Positions 1 to 8,238 are shown, counted from the stretch's first letter. The stretch: 27,147 nucleotides of DNA from JBEBGV01 sp040081265 (GCA_040081265.1 JBEBGV010000063.1:1-27147), one strand, 5' to 3'. The notes: generated by a model not told the origin, from the letters alone. Program-made: numbers and translations.

Positions 1-471
1 ACCCTGCTCGGCAGCGTGCTCATCGCCGTCCTGCAGGGCGGCCTGGTCAGCCTGGCTTTCTGGGGAGCCGGGCTGAACAGCGCGCTCTTCTGGGGTGTGG
101 TCGCCACCATCGCCTCGGTCATTCCCCTGGTCGGCAGCGCGCTGGTCTGGGTACCCGGTGTCATCACGGTGTTCATCGAAGGCCGGTACGGTGTGGGCAT
201 CGCGATGGTCGCTTTCTGCGCGATCGTCATCTCGAGCGTCGACAACTTCGTCCGTCCGATCGTCAGCGAACGCATCTCGTCGGTGCACCCGATGATCACC
301 CTGATCGGGGCCTTCGCAGGCCTGCGCGTGTTCGGCCTGCTCGGACTGATCCTCGGACCGCTGTCGATTTCGTACTTCTTCGTGCTGCTGAGGATGTACC
401 GCGAGGATTACTCTCCACTCGCGCTGGACGCCCCTGGCGCGTCCGTCTCGATTCACCGCGACCTGCAATAG
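1..471 (+). CDS. AI-2E family transporter (PerM/DUF20), C-terminal part
   Basis: The reading frame is open from base 1, so the 5' end lies outside the window; about 156 C-terminal residues are visible. They are very hydrophobic with at least three membrane segments. They contain the hallmark C-terminal stretch of the AI-2E/PerM family: a 'VRPIV' motif, 'HPMITLIGAFAGLRVFGLLG', then 'LILGPL'. Family members are polytopic inner-membrane proteins; some are linked to export of small molecules or to Na+/H+ exchange, so the substrate cannot be stated. The stop lies 17 bases before the GH15 gene on the same strand, which suggests one transcript. No clear hairpin separates them. The family call is secure; the function is not. 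Confidence 0.85.
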   Translation, partial: TLLGSVLIAVLQGGLVSLAFWGAGLNSALFWGVVATIASVIPLVGSALVWVPGVITVFIEGRYGVGIAMVAFCAIVISSVDNFVRPIVSERISSVHPMITLIGAFAGLRVFGLLGLILGPLSISYFFVLLRMYREDYSPLALDAPGASVSIHRDLQ

Positions 472-488
472 CCCACACTGACACGCGT

Positions 489-2285
489 ATGCCCGTTGAT
501 ATCCCTCGGCTCGATCACGGCGTGATCGGCAATGGACGCGTGCTCGCCCTCGTCTCGCCGACCACGCGCATCGACTGGCTGTGCCTGCCACACTTCGACA
601 GTCCCTCAGTATTCGCGCGCCTGCTCGACAGTGAAGACGGCGGGACCTTCTGGTTTGAAGCCACCGGCAATGTGCGGACCCAGATGCGGTACGTCACCAA
701 CACCAACGTGCTGCGGACGACCGTATCGGCAGACGACGGCGTCTTCGACGTCTACGACTACGCTCCACGCGTCCCCGACGGACTCAGCGTTGACGCACCT
801 GTCGAGATCCATCGGGTGCTCCTGCCGCGAGAGGGCGAACCGCACGTCCGGGTGCGGTTCGACCCGCGCCCCGACTACGCACGCGCGGTACCGACCTTCA
901 CCGAGGTGGCGCACGGACTCGACATATCCGGAGGGCCTCAGAGCCTGCATCTGAGGACGGACATTCCCGCGCCGTACATCAGAAACAACCTGCCAGTGCG
1001 ACTGGACCAGCCGCACTACTTCATCCTGAGTTGTGGCAGCCCTCCCGTGCTCGACTCGGTGAGCGAGGTGGAACAGGTCATGCGGCTCACCATCGCGGGC
1101 TGGAGGGCGTGGGCCAAGACGTGCGCGATTCCGTCGTTCGCGGGTACTGACGTGCTGCGCTCCGCGCTATGCCTGAAGCTTCACGCCTTTGACGAGACCG
1201 GCGCCATCATCGCCGCGACCACAACGAGCATCCCCGAAGCCGTCGGCACCGAGCGGACCTGGGACTATCGATTCTGCTGGCTGCGGGACGCCGCCTTCGT
1301 CGTGGAGGCGTTGCGTCGGCTCAGCCACCTGGCCGAAGGCGAAGCGTTTGTCCGATTCCTGCGCGACGTCGCCGAAAGCGGGCCTCTACAGCCTCTCTAC
1401 GGCATTGGCGGCGAACGCCACCTGGTCGAAGAGCGTCTCGATCACCTGCGCGGCTTTGCGGGCACCCGACCCGTGCGGATCGGCAACGCCGCCTACTTCC
1501 AGCAGCAACACGACCTGATGGGCGAGATGGTTCTCTGCCTGGAGAGCCTCATTACCGATCCGCGCGTGATCCCGGGTGACACCACGAGCGCGATGGCGCT
1601 TGTGGAACGGCTGGTCGAGCAGGCGATTGCCCTCTATCCGCTCGACGACACGGGTTTGTGGGAGTTCCGAGCGCGCATGCGCCCCTACACCTTCTCCAAG
1701 GTGCTCTGCTGGGTCGCGGCGCACCGTGGAGCCATTCTGGCCAGAGTTCTCGGGCGGCCCGATCTGGCCGAACGCTGGGACTCGTGGGCCAACATCCAGC
1801 GCGATGTCATCCTCGACGCCGCCTACAACCCCACGCTCGGATTCTTCACCCAGGCGCTGCATGGAGAGCATCCGGACGCCTCCAATCTGCTGCTCCCGAC
1901 CTTCGGCATCATCGACGCACGCGATCCGCGGTTCATCTCCACCGTTCGCGCCTACGAGCGTTTGCTCGTGCGCAACGGTTTGATGTTGCGTTACCAGCAT
2001 CCCGACGACTTCGGAGATACGACGAGCGCGTTCACCATCTGCTCGTTCTGGTGGGCGGAAGCCGTGGCGATGACCGGCGAAGTCGATCGGGCCATCGACA
2101 TCTTCAATCGCCTGCTCGCCTATGCCAACCCGGTAGGCCTCTTCTCCGAAGACATCGACCCGGCGACCGGGCGACTGCTTGGCAACTTCCCGCAGGCCTA
2201 CACCCACGTTGGCCTCATTCATACCGCGATCACGATCGGCGAACTGCTCGACGCCCGGGAATCCCGTTTCAGAGCCTGGACCTGA
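489..2285 (+). CDS. Glycoside hydrolase family 15 (glucoamylase/trehalase-like)
   Basis: A 598-residue protein of the bacterial GH15 type: an N-terminal beta domain (about 1-210, with 'IDWLCLPHFDSPSVFARLL') and a C-terminal (alpha/alpha)6 barrel. The substrate-binding motif 'TWDYRFCWLRDAAF' starts at about residue 257. The likely general acid is E392 in 'LWEFRARMRPYTFSK'. The likely general base is E554 in 'GLFSEDIDPATGRLLGNFPQ'. Both are present, so the enzyme looks active. It has no signal peptide and is probably cytoplasmic. GH15 includes glucoamylases, dextran-type glucosidases and trehalases; trehalase is attractive here because otsA and otsB lie immediately downstream on the opposite strand, but specificity cannot be read from sequence. 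The last 17 bases overlap the 3' end of otsB tail to tail. The ATG at 489 has no strong Shine-Dalgarno sequence and may be coupled to the upstream gene. Confidence 0.9.
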   Translation: MPVDIPRLDHGVIGNGRVLALVSPTTRIDWLCLPHFDSPSVFARLLDSEDGGTFWFEATGNVRTQMRYVTNTNVLRTTVSADDGVFDVYDYAPRVPDGLSVDAPVEIHRVLLPREGEPHVRVRFDPRPDYARAVPTFTEVAHGLDISGGPQSLHLRTDIPAPYIRNNLPVRLDQPHYFILSCGSPPVLDSVSEVEQVMRLTIAGWRAWAKTCAIPSFAGTDVLRSALCLKLHAFDETGAIIAATTTSIPEAVGTERTWDYRFCWLRDAAFVVEALRRLSHLAEGEAFVRFLRDVAESGPLQPLYGIGGERHLVEERLDHLRGFAGTRPVRIGNAAYFQQQHDLMGEMVLCLESLITDPRVIPGDTTSAMALVERLVEQAIALYPLDDTGLWEFRARMRPYTFSKVLCWVAAHRGAILARVLGRPDLAERWDSWANIQRDVILDAAYNPTLGFFTQALHGEHPDASNLLLPTFGIIDARDPRFISTVRAYERLLVRNGLMLRYQHPDDFGDTTSAFTICSFWWAEAVAMTGEVDRAIDIFNRLLAYANPVGLFSEDIDPATGRLLGNFPQAYTHVGLIHTAITIGELLDARESRFRAWT

Positions 2286-3039
2286 GACGCGTGATGGCGG
2301 GTCGACGCGAGGCCAGGATTCGTACCAGGAGGCGATCGATCTGGGCCTGGTTGTCGAGTCGGAACCTGGCCTGCGTCAGCCCTGGCCCGACCTTCACCGA
2401 CAACAGGCGTTCGGGCCCCGCCGACTCGAATGCATCCTCATCGGTCCCGTCGTCCCCGACATAGACAGCCCGGTCGCAGCCGAGACGCCGGCGAGCGGCC
2501 TGCAGAGTGGAACCCTTGGTCGGGCCGCCGGTCGGCACGAGCATGACCGCCATGGCTCCCTGCAGCACGCGCGCACCGCGAATGGTCGCCAGCTCACGCT
2601 CGATGATCCGGTGAGCATGGATCGGGTGCGGCGAGTGGCGGTAATGGACGGCAACCGAGAATCGCTTGTCCTCGACGACGACGCCCTCTTCGCCGGAGAA
2701 ACGTCGTTCGAGGTCAGCCACCCAGCCGGCGACAACGCGCGGCGGCGGGTGGTCGACTGGCGGGGGCTCGTACCCGAAGTTGCCGAAGACCATCTGCAGC
2801 GGGACACCCTCGAGCCGCGGGGCGAGATCCGACAGTTGCCGGCCAGACACGACAATGGTCGGGCACGACTCCGCCACGCGGATCAACAACGCCCGTGTGC
2901 GCGCACGCAGGTGAGCACGCTCGCGCACCTGCACGATTGGCGCAAGTACACCGTCGAAGTCGAACGCCAGAAGGACGTTGCCGCTCACGAACGCGGCCAG
3001 GGTCTCGAGCGAGTGACGGGAGAGGAGGCTGGCAGGCAT
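2269..3039 (-). CDS. otsB: Trehalose-6-phosphate phosphatase (OtsB)
   Basis: A 256-residue HAD-superfamily phosphatase that removes phosphate from trehalose 6-phosphate, the second step of the OtsAB pathway. The nucleophile motif is 'DFDGVLAP' (D27, D29), motif II is S65 in 'VVSGRQ', the conserved lysine is K175 in 'PTKGSTLQAA', and the metal motif is 'GDDGTDED' (about 195-202). Length is normal for OtsB. The frame could start at 3060, but I chose the ATG at 3039: it overlaps the upstream stop as TGATG, and a GGAGGAG box lies 11 bases before it. It is the last gene of a four-gene minus-strand operon. Its 3' end overlaps the GH15 gene by 17 bases. The usual 'GNHG' motif reads 'GNFG' here. Cytoplasmic. 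Confidence 0.93.
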   Translation of the reverse strand: MPASLLSRHSLETLAAFVSGNVLLAFDFDGVLAPIVQVRERAHLRARTRALLIRVAESCPTIVVSGRQLSDLAPRLEGVPLQMVFGNFGYEPPPVDHPPPRVVAGWVADLERRFSGEEGVVVEDKRFSVAVHYRHSPHPIHAHRIIERELATIRGARVLQGAMAVMLVPTGGPTKGSTLQAARRRLGCDRAVYVGDDGTDEDAFESAGPERLLSVKVGPGLTQARFRLDNQAQIDRLLVRILASRRPAITRLRSRL

Positions 3040-5798
3040 CAGACGGAGCGCTCCTCCCATCCGCGCACCGAGTAGATGAGCGGCTTGCTCCAGATGCTTT
3101 CGAGACCCTCGAGAATGTCCGAGGCCCAGCCAAAGACATTGCGTCCGGCCACGACTTTGCGCATCGCGCGCATCCGGCGACTTCGCTCGGCGGAGGGCAT
3201 CTCGATCGCCAGGTCCAGGGCCGACGCGAATCCGTGGATGTCGTAGGGATTGATGATCAGCGCATCCTCGAGTTCCTGTGCAGCACCAGCCAGCGCGCTG
3301 AGTACAAGGACGCCCTGCTCGTCATCCCGGGCCGCGACAAACTCCTTGGCCACGAGGTTCATCCCGTCGTGCAGGGAACTCACCACGCAGAAATCGGCCA
3401 GCCGGTAGAGCGCGGTCAGGCTGAAGGCATCGAGCAGCGATGTCGACAGCACGACCAGCGGCGGTTCGCCCTCCCGTGCATGCCTGGCGTTCAACGCGGC
3501 AACCCGCCCCGCGATGTCAGACTCCACAGCGGCGTAGCTGTCCAGCGACGACCGGGATGGAATGCCAATCTGCACGAAGGTCAGACGACCACGAAGGTCC
3601 GGTCGCCTGGTGATGAGTTGGTCCAATGCGGCCAGGCGCTCGGGGATACCTTTCGTGTAATCCAGCCGATCAACACCCACCCCGATGATCGGGGCGCGCA
3701 GTCCCCACAGCGTCCGCAGGCGGTCCTGCTCCGCACCCAGAGCGGGGTCACGCGCGAACCCCTGGAACCGATCGAAGTCGACCCCGATAGGCACAGACAC
3801 CACGTTGGTCCGCCGTCCTTCGAATGACACGCGTGACGATTCCTCCTCGACTTCGGCGCCGAGCTCCTCTTCAACCGCCAGCATGAAATTTCGACGATCG
3901 CGTTCGAGCTGGAACGCGATCAAATCGTTGGCCAGCAGCCCCGAGAGAATCTCGCGGCGCCACGGGCAGATGCGCAGTCTGTCGGGATACGGCCATGGAA
4001 TGTGCCAGAACAGCGCGATCTTCGCCTCGGGCCTCAGTCGCCGGAGTTCCGGAGCGACGCGGGTCAGGTGGTAGTCCTGAAGAAACACGGGAGCGTCGGA
4101 CTCGCCAAGCTCCTCGTGAATCGCCCTGGCGAACGTGGCATTGACCTCTTGATATGCCTGCCAGTCCTCAGCCCGGAACGTGGGGCGCACGTCAACGACA
4201 TGACAGAGTGGCCACAGGCCTTCGTTGGACATCCCTCCGTAGTAGGAGGCAAATGTCTCATCGTTGAGCCACAGCCGGCGAAGGGCATATGTCGGTCGGT
4301 CGGGAGGCACCATGACGCGGTCGGTGTGATCCACGGCCGCGCGGTCACCCGAACCCGACCCGTGGGCGATCCACACCCCGCCCCGCTCACGCATGAGCGC
4401 GTCGAGCGCCACCGCCACGCCACCGCCAGTTGCCGAGACAGTCAATGCGCCATCCTCGGCCTGGCTGTGCACGTAGGGCTCGCGATTGGACACCACCACC
4501 ATGGGACGCGGTTCTCCTCCGCCCTCGTCGGAGCGCGCCAGCGCGTATCGAAACGCCAGCGGTCCAACCAGCTCGTTCACCGCGATCGAGGCGACGATGA
4601 GGAGCTGGGCACGTTCACCCCAACCCGGAAACTCAGAGGCAAGGACGGAGGCAAAACCCAGGGTAATGCCCGCCTGCGAGATGAGACCCGTCCAGGCGTA
4701 TGGGGCAGACGACTCATTCAGTCCCGACATCCTGACGCCCGCTTTGATCCCGGTGCGGATCAGCACAAGGCGAAGGCCCACCATGCCCAGCGCGATCAAG
4801 CCCACCGTGGCGACCGCATCGAGTCGGAGGGAGACGCCAATGGCGACGAAGAACACCACCAGCACCGGCGTCGCCCCCTCACGCACGGCACCGCGCACGG
4901 CCTCGCCCTGCATGACGGCGAGATTCTCGATGACGAAGCCCGCCGCCACGGCGGCTACCAGGGGCTCGAACTGCAGCGCGGCGCCTGTCTGGCTGAGAAT
5001 CGCGCACACGCCGAGCAGCGCGAGCGGCACTTCCCGCCCGACGTATCTCAAATAGAGGGCGAACAACGAGCCGATGAGCGTGCCGAACGCCACGGCACCG
5101 CCAATCTCCCAGGCCACACGCGCCACGAAGCCCGCCAGCGTCTGGCCTTCCACCGCCCCGAGCGCAAAGCGGGTGCCCTGGAGACAGGCCGCGAAGAGCA
5201 CGAGGACGAGTAAGTCGGCAATGACCGACACCGCCAGCACCAGTTCGCCCAGACGACCGCGCGCCCTGGCTTCGGCCATGACCGCGGCAGCCATGGTCGG
5301 CGAGAAACTCACGACGATGAGAACAATCGGCGCCAGCATCGCCAGACGAGTCAGGCCGCGAGCTTCCGGTGCGATCGGCAGCCACGGCCAGACGAACCAC
5401 CCCGTGAGCGACAGTCCGACGACCGCCACTGCCAGTGCAACAACGGTGGTCCTGGCAATCGGCGACAGGCGCGCCCCCAGACGCTCGATGTTCAAGGTCA
5501 GGCCGGCGATGAGTGCGATCAACGTCGTCGCAATGCCGGTGACGAACTGGAGCTGGCCCGCCATTGAGGCGTTGATGACGTTGCTCAGATACGGACCACT
5601 GACGACGCCGAAGACCAGGTACCCGGTGAGCTTCGGCAGTCGGAACCTGGTCAGGACGTCACCGGTAAGCCAGGCACCCAGCAGGGCAAAGCCGAGAACC
5701 AGGGCTGTCCCGGCCGAGGCAAACGGCGAGCTGCCGGCGATAGCGCGGGCCCAGAGCACGGCGCCAACCGTCAGCACCAATGCCACGAAGCGGTTCAC
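3039..5798 (-). CDS. otsA: Fusion: cation/proton antiporter + trehalose-6-phosphate synthase
   Basis: A single 919-residue frame with two unrelated domains. Residues 1 to about 422 form a polytopic CPA-type Na+/H+ (KefB-like) antiporter of about 12 helices. It has the core motif 'SFSPTMAAAVMAEARARG', a candidate ion-binding D195 in 'SVIADLLVL', and 'GLISQAGITLGFASVL' followed by 'NELVGP'. After a short linker with 'DEGGGEP', residues 433-919 form a complete GT20 trehalose-6-phosphate synthase: 'SNREP' near the start, 'QDYHL', 'HIPWP', R711 and K716 in 'GVDRLDYTKG', and D811 in 'HDGMNLVAKEF'. This enzyme joins UDP-glucose (or another NDP-glucose) to glucose 6-phosphate. All key residues expected for activity are visible. 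The GTG start overlaps the upstream stop (GTGA) and has GGGGAG nearby. The OtsA part should face the cytoplasm. OtsA is normally a free soluble protein of about 470 residues; this fusion is unusual. Confidence 0.92.
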   Translation of the reverse strand: MNRFVALVLTVGAVLWARAIAGSSPFASAGTALVLGFALLGAWLTGDVLTRFRLPKLTGYLVFGVVSGPYLSNVINASMAGQLQFVTGIATTLIALIAGLTLNIERLGARLSPIARTTVVALAVAVVGLSLTGWFVWPWLPIAPEARGLTRLAMLAPIVLIVVSFSPTMAAAVMAEARARGRLGELVLAVSVIADLLVLVLFAACLQGTRFALGAVEGQTLAGFVARVAWEIGGAVAFGTLIGSLFALYLRYVGREVPLALLGVCAILSQTGAALQFEPLVAAVAAGFVIENLAVMQGEAVRGAVREGATPVLVVFFVAIGVSLRLDAVATVGLIALGMVGLRLVLIRTGIKAGVRMSGLNESSAPYAWTGLISQAGITLGFASVLASEFPGWGERAQLLIVASIAVNELVGPLAFRYALARSDEGGGEPRPMVVVSNREPYVHSQAEDGALTVSATGGGVAVALDALMRERGGVWIAHGSGSGDRAAVDHTDRVMVPPDRPTYALRRLWLNDETFASYYGGMSNEGLWPLCHVVDVRPTFRAEDWQAYQEVNATFARAIHEELGESDAPVFLQDYHLTRVAPELRRLRPEAKIALFWHIPWPYPDRLRICPWRREILSGLLANDLIAFQLERDRRNFMLAVEEELGAEVEEESSRVSFEGRRTNVVSVPIGVDFDRFQGFARDPALGAEQDRLRTLWGLRAPIIGVGVDRLDYTKGIPERLAALDQLITRRPDLRGRLTFVQIGIPSRSSLDSYAAVESDIAGRVAALNARHAREGEPPLVVLSTSLLDAFSLTALYRLADFCVVSSLHDGMNLVAKEFVAARDDEQGVLVLSALAGAAQELEDALIINPYDIHGFASALDLAIEMPSAERSRRMRAMRKVVAGRNVFGWASDILEGLESIWSKPLIYSVRGWEERSV
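3051..3057 (-). promoter_or_regulatory. Shine-Dalgarno box deciding the otsB start
   Basis: On the minus strand this reads GGAGGAG and ends 11 bases before the ATG at 3039. It lies inside the last codons of the fusion gene and favours the 3039 start over the in-frame ATG at 3060, which would place the box inside otsB itself. Confidence 0.6.
4514..4520 (-). promoter_or_regulatory. Possible internal ribosome-binding site for a free OtsA
   Basis: On the minus strand this reads GGAGGAG, ending 11 bases before an in-frame ATG (4502-4500, M433 of the fusion). That methionine is the first residue of the OtsA domain. Translation from it would give a 487-residue protein, close to the usual OtsA length. 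The box and its spacing match those before otsB. It also encodes part of the glycine-rich linker, so it could be a coding coincidence. Confidence 0.4.
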
Positions 5799-6952
5799 GC
5801 GCGCGCTCCCCGTGCGGCGACGAAGATTGCCGTCAGTTCCGAGAACACGGTGCCGAGCACCACGACCGAGACGGCAACGGACATGTCCGGGCCGAGCGCC
5901 CTGAACGCGTTGAGCGACAGCGCCACTCCAAAGACACCCGGCGCAACCAGACCGTACGCCCCTCCGGACGCCGGAAATTGTGCCCGCGCCAGCACCGCGC
6001 CGGCCGTCAGCCGGCCCAGGGTACGCAGCACGGCATACGCGGCCGCCAGCCCGAGTGAAATCGACGAGACTTCGGTGCGTGCGCCGGCCACGACGAGGAC
6101 GAGTGCAATCAAGGGATGCAGTGCGTACAGCATGTCGCTGTGCAGACTGTCACGGGAAAGCCCGCCCCAGGCTTTCCACAGCAGGCCCGCACACGCGCCA
6201 CCGAGCAGTGCCGAGAACGACAGCGAGTCCGCCGCGCCGCCAACCAGCAACAGGGTCGCCACCGCAAACACACGCCGCTCAGCCAGCGCGACGCTCTTGC
6301 TCAAGAGCAGCAGCCCCGCGACTCCAAGAATGGCGACGACGATGCACGCTTGCGCGAACCAGGCCAGCGTGCCGAGCAGTGCGCCCTGCCTCGCAAAGGC
6401 CAGAAGCAGGCCGCCGACGACGACCGAAACCAGGGCTTCCGCCTCGAGCGTCGCAGTCGACGCGGCCGACGCATCGATGGCTCGACGCACCGGAACAATC
6501 AGCGAGGACGCCGCCGCCATCCCGAGAACCATCGGCAGCACCCAGAGCGACGCGCGAGAGCTCTCGCCGGCCGCGAGAGCACCGACTCCGAATCCGATCG
6601 CCACGACCGATGCGGTGGCTCCGACCGAGAGCAGGGCGGCGCCGGCGGCGCGCCGAGGCGAACCCTGAAACCCGGCAACGAGGCCGAGGAGCGCGCCGAG
6701 CGTGGCCAGGGCGACAGGAAGCGCGGGATCGACGGCGGCGAGCGCGTCGGCGGTCAGTACGTGCAGCCCCTGAGGACCGAGCAGCATGCCCAGAAGGAGC
6801 ACCGGCGCAATAGGAAGCGAGGTCGCCGACCACCCGAACCATGAGCGACGACTGCGGGTCGGCGGTGCATCCTGACGAGACTCGTCGTCAACAAGATCGA
6901 CGGCCCATTCTGGGCGCACACCGGCGGTCCCCCCGAAGCTCGGCGCACTCAT
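5795..6952 (-). CDS. Polytopic membrane protein, CPA antiporter-like
   Basis: A 385-residue protein with a hydrophilic N-terminus of about 40 residues and roughly 11 predicted membrane helices. Segments such as 'LLLGMLLGPQGLHVL' and a repeat-like pattern of small-residue helices resemble the transport domain of monovalent cation/proton antiporters (Na+/H+ exchanger superfamily). I see no clear equivalent of the charged ion-binding motif that the neighbouring fusion carries at D195; the corresponding region may be 'ATLEAEALVSVVVGG'. It may be a divergent transporter or a non-transporting partner of the fused antiporter. The ATG overlaps the stop of the upstream PDZ gene (ATGA), and its own stop overlaps the GTG of the fusion gene (GTGA), so the genes should be translationally coupled. 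The membrane protein call is secure; the antiporter relationship is moderate. Confidence 0.75.
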   Translation of the reverse strand: MSAPSFGGTAGVRPEWAVDLVDDESRQDAPPTRSRRSWFGWSATSLPIAPVLLLGMLLGPQGLHVLTADALAAVDPALPVALATLGALLGLVAGFQGSPRRAAGAALLSVGATASVVAIGFGVGALAAGESSRASLWVLPMVLGMAAASSLIVPVRRAIDASAASTATLEAEALVSVVVGGLLLAFARQGALLGTLAWFAQACIVVAILGVAGLLLLSKSVALAERRVFAVATLLLVGGAADSLSFSALLGGACAGLLWKAWGGLSRDSLHSDMLYALHPLIALVLVVAGARTEVSSISLGLAAAYAVLRTLGRLTAGAVLARAQFPASGGAYGLVAPGVFGVALSLNAFRALGPDMSVAVSVVVLGTVFSELTAIFVAARGARA

Positions 6953-8238
6953 CGGTCGAGCACCAGCAGGCGATGCTCGGTCCCTCTGCGCACACCGAGC
7001 AGCACTGACTGGCCGCTCTTCATAGACGCTGCCTGGTCGTTGAGCTGGGCCGCCGTAGGCATCGACGTGCTCCCAATGAAGGTGACGAAATCGCCCGTCT
7101 GGAGTCCGGCGCGCGCCGCCCTGCCTTCAGGCGACACGGCGGTGATCTCGGTTCCCGATCCGCGAACGGTCCTGACTGACGCACCAAGCGGCCCGCCCGC
7201 AGGCGGAGTGACGACCTCGTCGTCGACGGTCCCCACAGGCTTGACGGTCACGCTGCGGACGCTCCCGGCACGGCGCACGCTCAACGTCAACGGTACGTCC
7301 CCCCCCGCCGACGCCGTCTGGCGCCTCCAGTGCTCGAGCGTCGGAATGGGCTGCCCGTCGATCGACTCGATGACATCTCCGGTGGCCAATGCGTCCTGCA
7401 AGGGTCCATTCGGGTTGACCCACGTCACCACCACTCCGCTCATGACGCCCAGGGCGCGCTGAAGGGCCGGCGAGAGTTGGTCCACCTGGATTCCGAAGTC
7501 GGGGGCGGTCGTTGTCCGCCGCGCAATCAGACGGTTGGCTTCATCGAGCACGGTTTCGCCGGGTACAACCGCCAGGCCGTCGCCATGCTGCACCGCCATC
7601 CCTGCGAGCTCACCATCGCGCGTGAACAGGAATGAACCAGGCGTGAGGCCGGTTTCTCGAGGAACCACCCAGGCCCTGGCAGACCAGAGGGGCGCGTCCA
7701 CGACGGCCAGGGCAGCGACAAACACGGGGCGCAGCGCCACACCATCGGGATACACGGCGCTGGCGATTACATACTGTGGCACCTGCAGGCTCACCGCCAG
7801 TCGCGGCGCCGACACGCTGCTCGATGGGTTCACCACACGCAGCACGGCGAGACCAGAGGCGGCATCGTGACCGATGAGCCGGACGTCGCCGGATTCGAGC
7901 AGGCGCCCTCCCTCAGGAACCTCGACCACGGCAATGTCGCCACCCAGCCGTAAGGCTGTGCGTGGCTCGATCGGCGCCGCCCCTGGTTTCGACGGCTCAA
8001 AATACACAGACAGCAAGGAACTCCCGACCACCGCGCGCGTCCTGGCGATCTGCGAGGCGAGGCCGTCAAAGTCGGAACGAGCGGCCAGGGACGAGAGCAA
8101 CGCAGCGACCGCTGGCGGCTGGGTTGGTGGAGAGGGAAATCGAAGTCGCGCCAGCATCCACAGCGCGAGCACTGCCAGCAGCGACGTCATCACCAGCAGA
8201 CGCGTCTCGCGCGATACGCGCGGCCGGTAGAGAGTCAT
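6949..8238 (-). CDS. Membrane-anchored double-PDZ protein, degenerate HtrA-like
   Basis: A 429-residue protein with a short cytoplasmic N-terminus, one membrane anchor (about 12-31), a trypsin-like beta-barrel region (about 60-235) and two PDZ domains (about 246-335 and 350-427; 'GVVVTWVNPNGPLQDALATGDVIESIDGQPI' region and 'EGRAARAGLQTGDFVTFIG'). The layout is that of DegS/HtrA proteases in the periplasm. The catalytic triad appears lost: the HtrA aspartate motif 'DxxxDLAVL' reads 'DAASGLAVLRV' (G129), the 'GNSGG' serine loop reads 'TPGSFLF', and there is no 'AAHVV' histidine motif. It is therefore probably a binding or sensing pseudoprotease. It is the first gene of the otsB operon and overlaps the next gene by four bases. 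Start ATG at 8238; 141 bases separate it from the divergent DUF4126 gene. Confidence 0.82.
   Translation of the reverse strand: MTLYRPRVSRETRLLVMTSLLAVLALWMLARLRFPSPPTQPPAVAALLSSLAARSDFDGLASQIARTRAVVGSSLLSVYFEPSKPGAAPIEPRTALRLGGDIAVVEVPEGGRLLESGDVRLIGHDAASGLAVLRVVNPSSSVSAPRLAVSLQVPQYVIASAVYPDGVALRPVFVAALAVVDAPLWSARAWVVPRETGLTPGSFLFTRDGELAGMAVQHGDGLAVVPGETVLDEANRLIARRTTTAPDFGIQVDQLSPALQRALGVMSGVVVTWVNPNGPLQDALATGDVIESIDGQPIPTLEHWRRQTASAGGDVPLTLSVRRAGSVRSVTVKPVGTVDDEVVTPPAGGPLGASVRTVRGSGTEITAVSPEGRAARAGLQTGDFVTFIGSTSMPTAAQLNDQAASMKSGQSVLLGVRRGTEHRLLVLDR

Noticed and set aside
2025..2060. Apparent loss of a catalytic Glu in GH15: the common 'EGAF' motif reads 'TSAF' here.
   Set aside because: Alignment by eye with fungal glucoamylase places the general base at the later 'SE' motif, which is present as E554. 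The first catalytic Glu, E392, is also present.
1386..2222. A 278-codon minus-strand frame antisense to the GH15 gene.
   Set aside because: It is a shadow of the GH15 codon pattern; the plus-strand frame has both catalytic glutamates and family motifs.
4002..5213. A 403-codon plus-strand frame antisense to the antiporter-OtsA gene.
   Set aside because: The composition is Arg/His/Gly-rich, no motif is visible, and the opposite strand encodes a well-conserved enzyme and transporter.
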